64,000 nucleotides of DNA from Primulina eburnea (Eukaryota > Streptophyta > Magnoliopsida > Lamiales > Gesneriaceae), in assembly GCF_022965805.1 (NCBI RefSeq), contig NC_133116.1, positions 5,394,001-5,458,000 on the forward strand, in the 5' to 3' direction. A program made the position numbers and the translations under genes. Shown piece after piece: positions 58,051-64,000 of the stretch (positions within the stretch are counted from its first letter, which is position 1; each line of letters starts with the position of its first letter). Below the pieces are notes generated by a model. That model did no database searches, had not been told where the DNA came from, and saw nothing but the letters and a program-made list of their open reading frames with translations.

Positions 58051-58468
58051 GTAAGCATTAAGAGTACGATACAATTGTAGTTTTTTTTAATCAATAAATA
58101 AAATATATTAGCCAGCCAAACAAATACATATGTCGAGTTGCTTTTGTTCTATCAAGCGAAAATGCAAATTGTGTATCATCAAAAGGTTTTCCGAACTGGA
58201 AACGGTGGAAAACCGCAATCATTATCATTCGATGCGTACTTAATAAACATCACGCAATAACTTACAAATAACACCCTATTAGCTCAAACACGGAGCTATT
58301 ATAGAAGACTATACTTGCTTAATTTTCAACTTTTCAACGTAGGAACAGTCTCACTTTCTTTCATTCACTTCTCACCACTTATCCAATGATATCCTCCATC
58401 AATCAATACCCCATTTCTCGGCTCCTCTCATGGAACCCAATACCTCAAACAATCGGCAGCAGAAACCT
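58051..58468. other. Gene-free stretch after the SDR relic
   Basis: The expected C-terminal SDR exons are not visible; nothing else recognised. Confidence 0.5.
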
Positions 58469-58471
58469 TAA

Positions 58472-59687
58472 GGGGGGTGTATTCAACTTGGGAAATTTAT
58501 TGACTTTTAATTACTTTTGTAGATTTTAAAAATCTAGAGGTATTCAATCAACACTTTTGCATATTCTATAGATATCTTGTGGTATTCAAAATAGACTTTT
58601 ATGGAGTTTTAAAAAGTCAAGTGGTATTCAACATTGACTTTTATAAACTCTATAAAATTCTATAGGTATTCAAATTTTCCATGGACTTTTAATAACTCCA
58701 TGGAATTCATTGACATACAAACATTAAAGCCTAAGGTACAACTACAAGTTGTAAAAAATTGTATTTGGTTCACCCAAATATTTGAATGGATTTTTAAAAT
58801 TTCTAACTCATACACAAGCTATTTATTTTTCCCTGTCTCTTCACATCACATCCCTTCCTATCTTCTCTCCTCTCATCTATTTCTATCATTCTCTCAAATT
58901 TTCGAAGTCTATCTCTATATATTTTTTCATCTTTCCTTTTCAAATTTTTCATTTTTTGGCTGATTGTTCATTTAATAATTTTTTTTATTTTAATATCACG
59001 AGAAATATTGAATTATAGAATTGATTTTGTGATTTTTAATTTATGATTTATACAAATTAATGTAATATTCAATAATAATAAAAGATGATAAAAAAAATGT
59101 TGCTTAATTCTTAATAATTAAGTAGTCTGGTAACAACCATGATTTTTTAAATTCATTTTAGTATTTTCAATTAATATGTAAGCTATAATATTTTTATACA
59201 AAATTATATTCACACAATAATAAATAATATTATTTTCACATGTATATTATCAATTTAAAAAGAAGGTTATATGTTAATCAATTGATGTATTTTAAAAAAT
59301 TTACAAACATGCATATAAACCCACATATATACACATGTAAGGATTAAACGATTTAACTTTTAAATAAGTAAATTTATTTATTAATATAAATACTGAAAAT
59401 AATTTTAAACTGAATATGTTATATATGTCAATTAATTATTAGTTCAAAGAAATCAATAAAAAAATCACATGTTATAGTTAAGTATAAAATTTATAAAATT
59501 TTATAAAAAAAGAAATCCACAAAAGTCTATAAAAATCTTGCAAAAAAGTCTACATAAATCCACATAAATCTTTTTATAAATCTGTGAGATTCTATAAAAG
59601 TCAATAAAAATTTATCAAATCCATAAAAGTCTATCATTTAAAAAAGTAATTAAAAGTCATCAAAACTTTAAATTGAATACACCCCAC
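58472..59687. mobile_element. PIF/Harbinger-like non-autonomous element
   Basis: A 1216-bp element with termini GGGGGGTGTATTCAA and, inward from the right, GTGGGGTGTATTCAA, flanked by TAA (58469-58471 and 59688-59690). Three-base TAA/TTA duplications with G-rich ends suit PIF/Harbinger. Subterminal regions carry many GACTTTTA / TAAAAGTC words (left: TATTCAA..GACTTTTA; right: AAAAGTCTATAAAA). No transposase ORF. Confidence 0.75.
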
Positions 59688-59798
59688 TAAGATTTGCGTC
59701 CCAGATCACCACGAAAAATGGCACCACACAAGCAGAAAATGACGATATAAAGAAGCAATTAATCCCCCAGAAGGGCCCAAACGGTAAGTTCGATGCTG

Positions 59799-59993
59799 GG
59801 TGTGGGGGCAGTGCCCACATCCAGGATCAATGGCTGGGATTCAATCTCATGGGGAAAAAAATTTTTTAAAAGAAAAAAAAATTGGACCAGAAAAAATTCT
59901 AGCCTGTACCCCTGCTGGCAGTGGGTAGGAAGGAATAATCCGGCCTGTCTTTGCCTGCAGGGGTAGGGTAGGAAGGAATAATCCGGCCCAAAC
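59799..59993 (+). repeat. Dispersed repeat, copy B, abutting TCP relic
   Basis: Same family as 25402-25535. Its right part is locally duplicated: GTAGGAAGGAATAATCCGGCC occurs at about 59924-59944 and again at about 59969-59989. It ends at the first codon of the TCP domain. Confidence 0.7.
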
Positions 59994-60710
59994 AAAGACA
60001 GGCACAAGAAAGTCGAAGGCAGAGGCAGAAGAATAAGAATTCCCGCCCTTTGCGCAGTTAGATTTTTCCAATTAACGTGAGAACTAGGCAACAAAACTGA
60101 CGGTGAAACAATCCAGTGGCTTTTACAGCATGCCGAGCCGTCGGTAAATGCTACAACAGGTACCGGAACTATTCCAGCTTCTTCTGTGACAGGTTCAGGG
60201 GCCTCTGTATCAGAACAGGGGATCTCTGTTTCAACTGGTTTGTGTTCAAGTTTGAGTGATAGTGTGCCGGAATCGGGATTCCCGATTAATTTTTTCAATG
60301 GTTAGAGGATTATCTCACGGGGAAAACAGCGGTGTTTTGGCCTACTTATAGTGATGTTGGATCTAGGTTGTTGCAGAATTATGCATTTTCGATCTTGAAT
60401 CCTGGAAGTGAGACATGGAAAAGATGGAACAAAGTTGGGTTGCAAGGGATTGGATTCCCAGGTTCAGTCAGTTTATCGTATTCCAGGACCAGAGCTTGCT
60501 CTTTCTGAGGAAGGACTGGATCGTCACACATTCAATCAGTTTTATCGGCAGATTGAGGGACATCCAGGGGATTTAGAGGGTCGAGCAACAGCAAGGAACA
60601 AGATTATAGCAAGGGAAATTCTCAAGAATCAAGAAATAGTTCCAATTCGAGGGAATTTTTTAAAAAAAAATTGGATGCAGAATCCGAGGAATTTTTCCAC
60701 TCAATCATGA
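59994..60710 (+). pseudogene. Class I TCP transcription factor relic
   Basis: From 59994 the plus strand encodes [20 protein letters not shown], then FFQLT, a TGA stop (60078-60080) where the family has Arg, then [20 protein letters not shown] and TGTGTIPAS. This is the basic region and both helices of a class I TCP DNA-binding domain. The frame continues to TAG at 60303-60305. Further along, in the same frame, PGPELALSEEG and FNQFYRQIEG resemble the C-terminal LGLSQDG...QFYQQIG motif of class I TCPs. Nothing N-terminal to the domain remains: repeat copy B replaces it. TCPs control cell proliferation and growth; this copy is dead. The region between 60305 and 60407 fits another frame, so at least two further indels are likely. 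Confidence 0.85.
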
Positions 60711-61327
60711 AAATATACATATAGAAAGTTTATTGTGTATCAAGATATATCTATGAATATATATGTTATAACAAGTGGCCCATATGTTCTCGGAGATTAC
60801 CTAAGCCTTCATTACGTAGATTTGTTTGTACTCGATTCGCAAAATTCAGTACTACTTACCTTCGACTTCATCTATACATAGAATTACGTCGTGTCATTAT
60901 GTAATCATTTTAGAAATATTCACTCGAAATTATTTCAAAAAAAACTATCATTCCGAAATAACATCACACAATATAGTAAGTTCGCCACTCAATATTTGAT
61001 TATGAGATTATGGGCAACAGATTCAAATTCTTGCATTATTATGATAGAGTTTCAGAATAAATTCACCAACTTACTCTTACAATACAAGAAAGATCATCGT
61101 AACAATAACAGCAACTTAACATCCAAGTTACACATTTAGCCAGGGGTACATCTTGAAAATTTGTGTCATGAAGTACAGTGTTGTGTCTTCCCAAACCAAA
61201 AAAGATACCGAAACGAGTGATTAGACAGCCTCGACAGGTCCTCTATATATCAGGAACCTGACCTCAAAGGTTAAAATGGTAAAAAATGATAACTTGCTGA
61301 TAGGATATGTAATACTTTTTATGATTT
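60711..61327. other. Gene-free stretch
   Basis: Likely includes the cyclophilin 3' UTR near the right edge; nothing else recognised. Confidence 0.55.
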
Positions 61328-63721
<2,394 letters not shown>

Positions 63722-64000
63722 CTGTGCAAAGAGCAAATCAGTAAATCGTAAATTGAAGTGCATGGAAAATTTAGTTTGGCCGAGAAGAGAAGGTGAAAGA
63801 AATTATTTTAAACATTTAAGGTTCCATTGTTGCTCAATTAGTTTACATAGATGATTAAACAGCACATTATGTATGCATTACCAACCCCCAACGCTATTTC
63901 ATTCGGATAGAAATATTCATTCAAACAACCAAAAAGGAAGAAGGTTACTTCTACGCAAAAATAAAAATAAGTTCATTCGGTCACCTATACCGATGTTCAC
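63722..64000. other. Cyclophilin intron, incomplete
   Basis: On the minus strand this runs up to acceptor CTTTGCACAG; no upstream exon was found before the window edge. Confidence 0.6.

Noticed and set aside
59759..60298. 179-residue minus-strand ORF
   Set aside because: Antisense of the TCP relic and repeat copy B; no recognisable domain.

Overview
This is AT-rich plant nuclear DNA. The genes have spliced exons with GT..AG introns, several products have chloroplast-targeted homologues, and plant-only families (WRKY, TCP, DUF4408/DUF761) sit among plant-type transposons. Conserved residues place it in the angiosperms, probably a eudicot. I cannot name the species. One 100-base assembly gap lies at 6001-6100.

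Layout. (1) 1-4.2 kb: a divergent pair, an AlkB-like dioxygenase (minus, its 3' end beyond the window) and a plastid DUF493 protein (plus), about 310 bp apart. (2) 4.2-11.3 kb: gene-free sequence with MITEs, AT microsatellites, an hAT-type MITE with an exact 8-bp target duplication, and a solo LTR. (3) 11.3-13.7 kb: a WRKY75-like transcription factor whose two exons are separated by a 1.85-kb intron. (4) 13.7-28.4 kb: a repeat district with hAT MITEs, a 1.45-kb solo LTR carrying an array of a 13-base near-palindrome next to a TATA box, a foldback MITE and a tRNA-derived SINE with a 17-bp target duplication. (5) 28.4-34.7 kb: a complete Ty1/copia element with nearly identical LTRs but disabled coding capacity. 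(6) 35.4-41.3 kb: a conserved plant gene of unknown function, a TRIM cluster invaded by an hAT MITE, and a DUF4408/DUF761 gene. (7) 42.9-46.1 kb: a full-length but frameshifted hAT transposon with an 8-bp target duplication. (8) 47.1-58.1 kb: a plastid glucose-6-phosphate dehydrogenase gene with one apparent frameshift, then a decayed steroleosin/11-beta-HSD-like SDR gene carrying a second copia element in an exon. (9) 58.5-64 kb: a Harbinger-like element, a decayed class I TCP gene, and a thylakoid-type cyclophilin (CYP20-2-like) whose first exon lies beyond the window.

The host genes form no operon or obvious pathway, although several products (DUF493, G6PDH, cyclophilin) probably act in plastids. 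The main story is transposon activity: nested insertions, many target duplications still readable, two host genes (SDR, TCP) destroyed, and one (G6PDH) possibly damaged or dependent on an alternative splice acceptor. Exon boundaries were placed by eye from GT/AG sites, reading phase and remembered family conservation. No database search was run.
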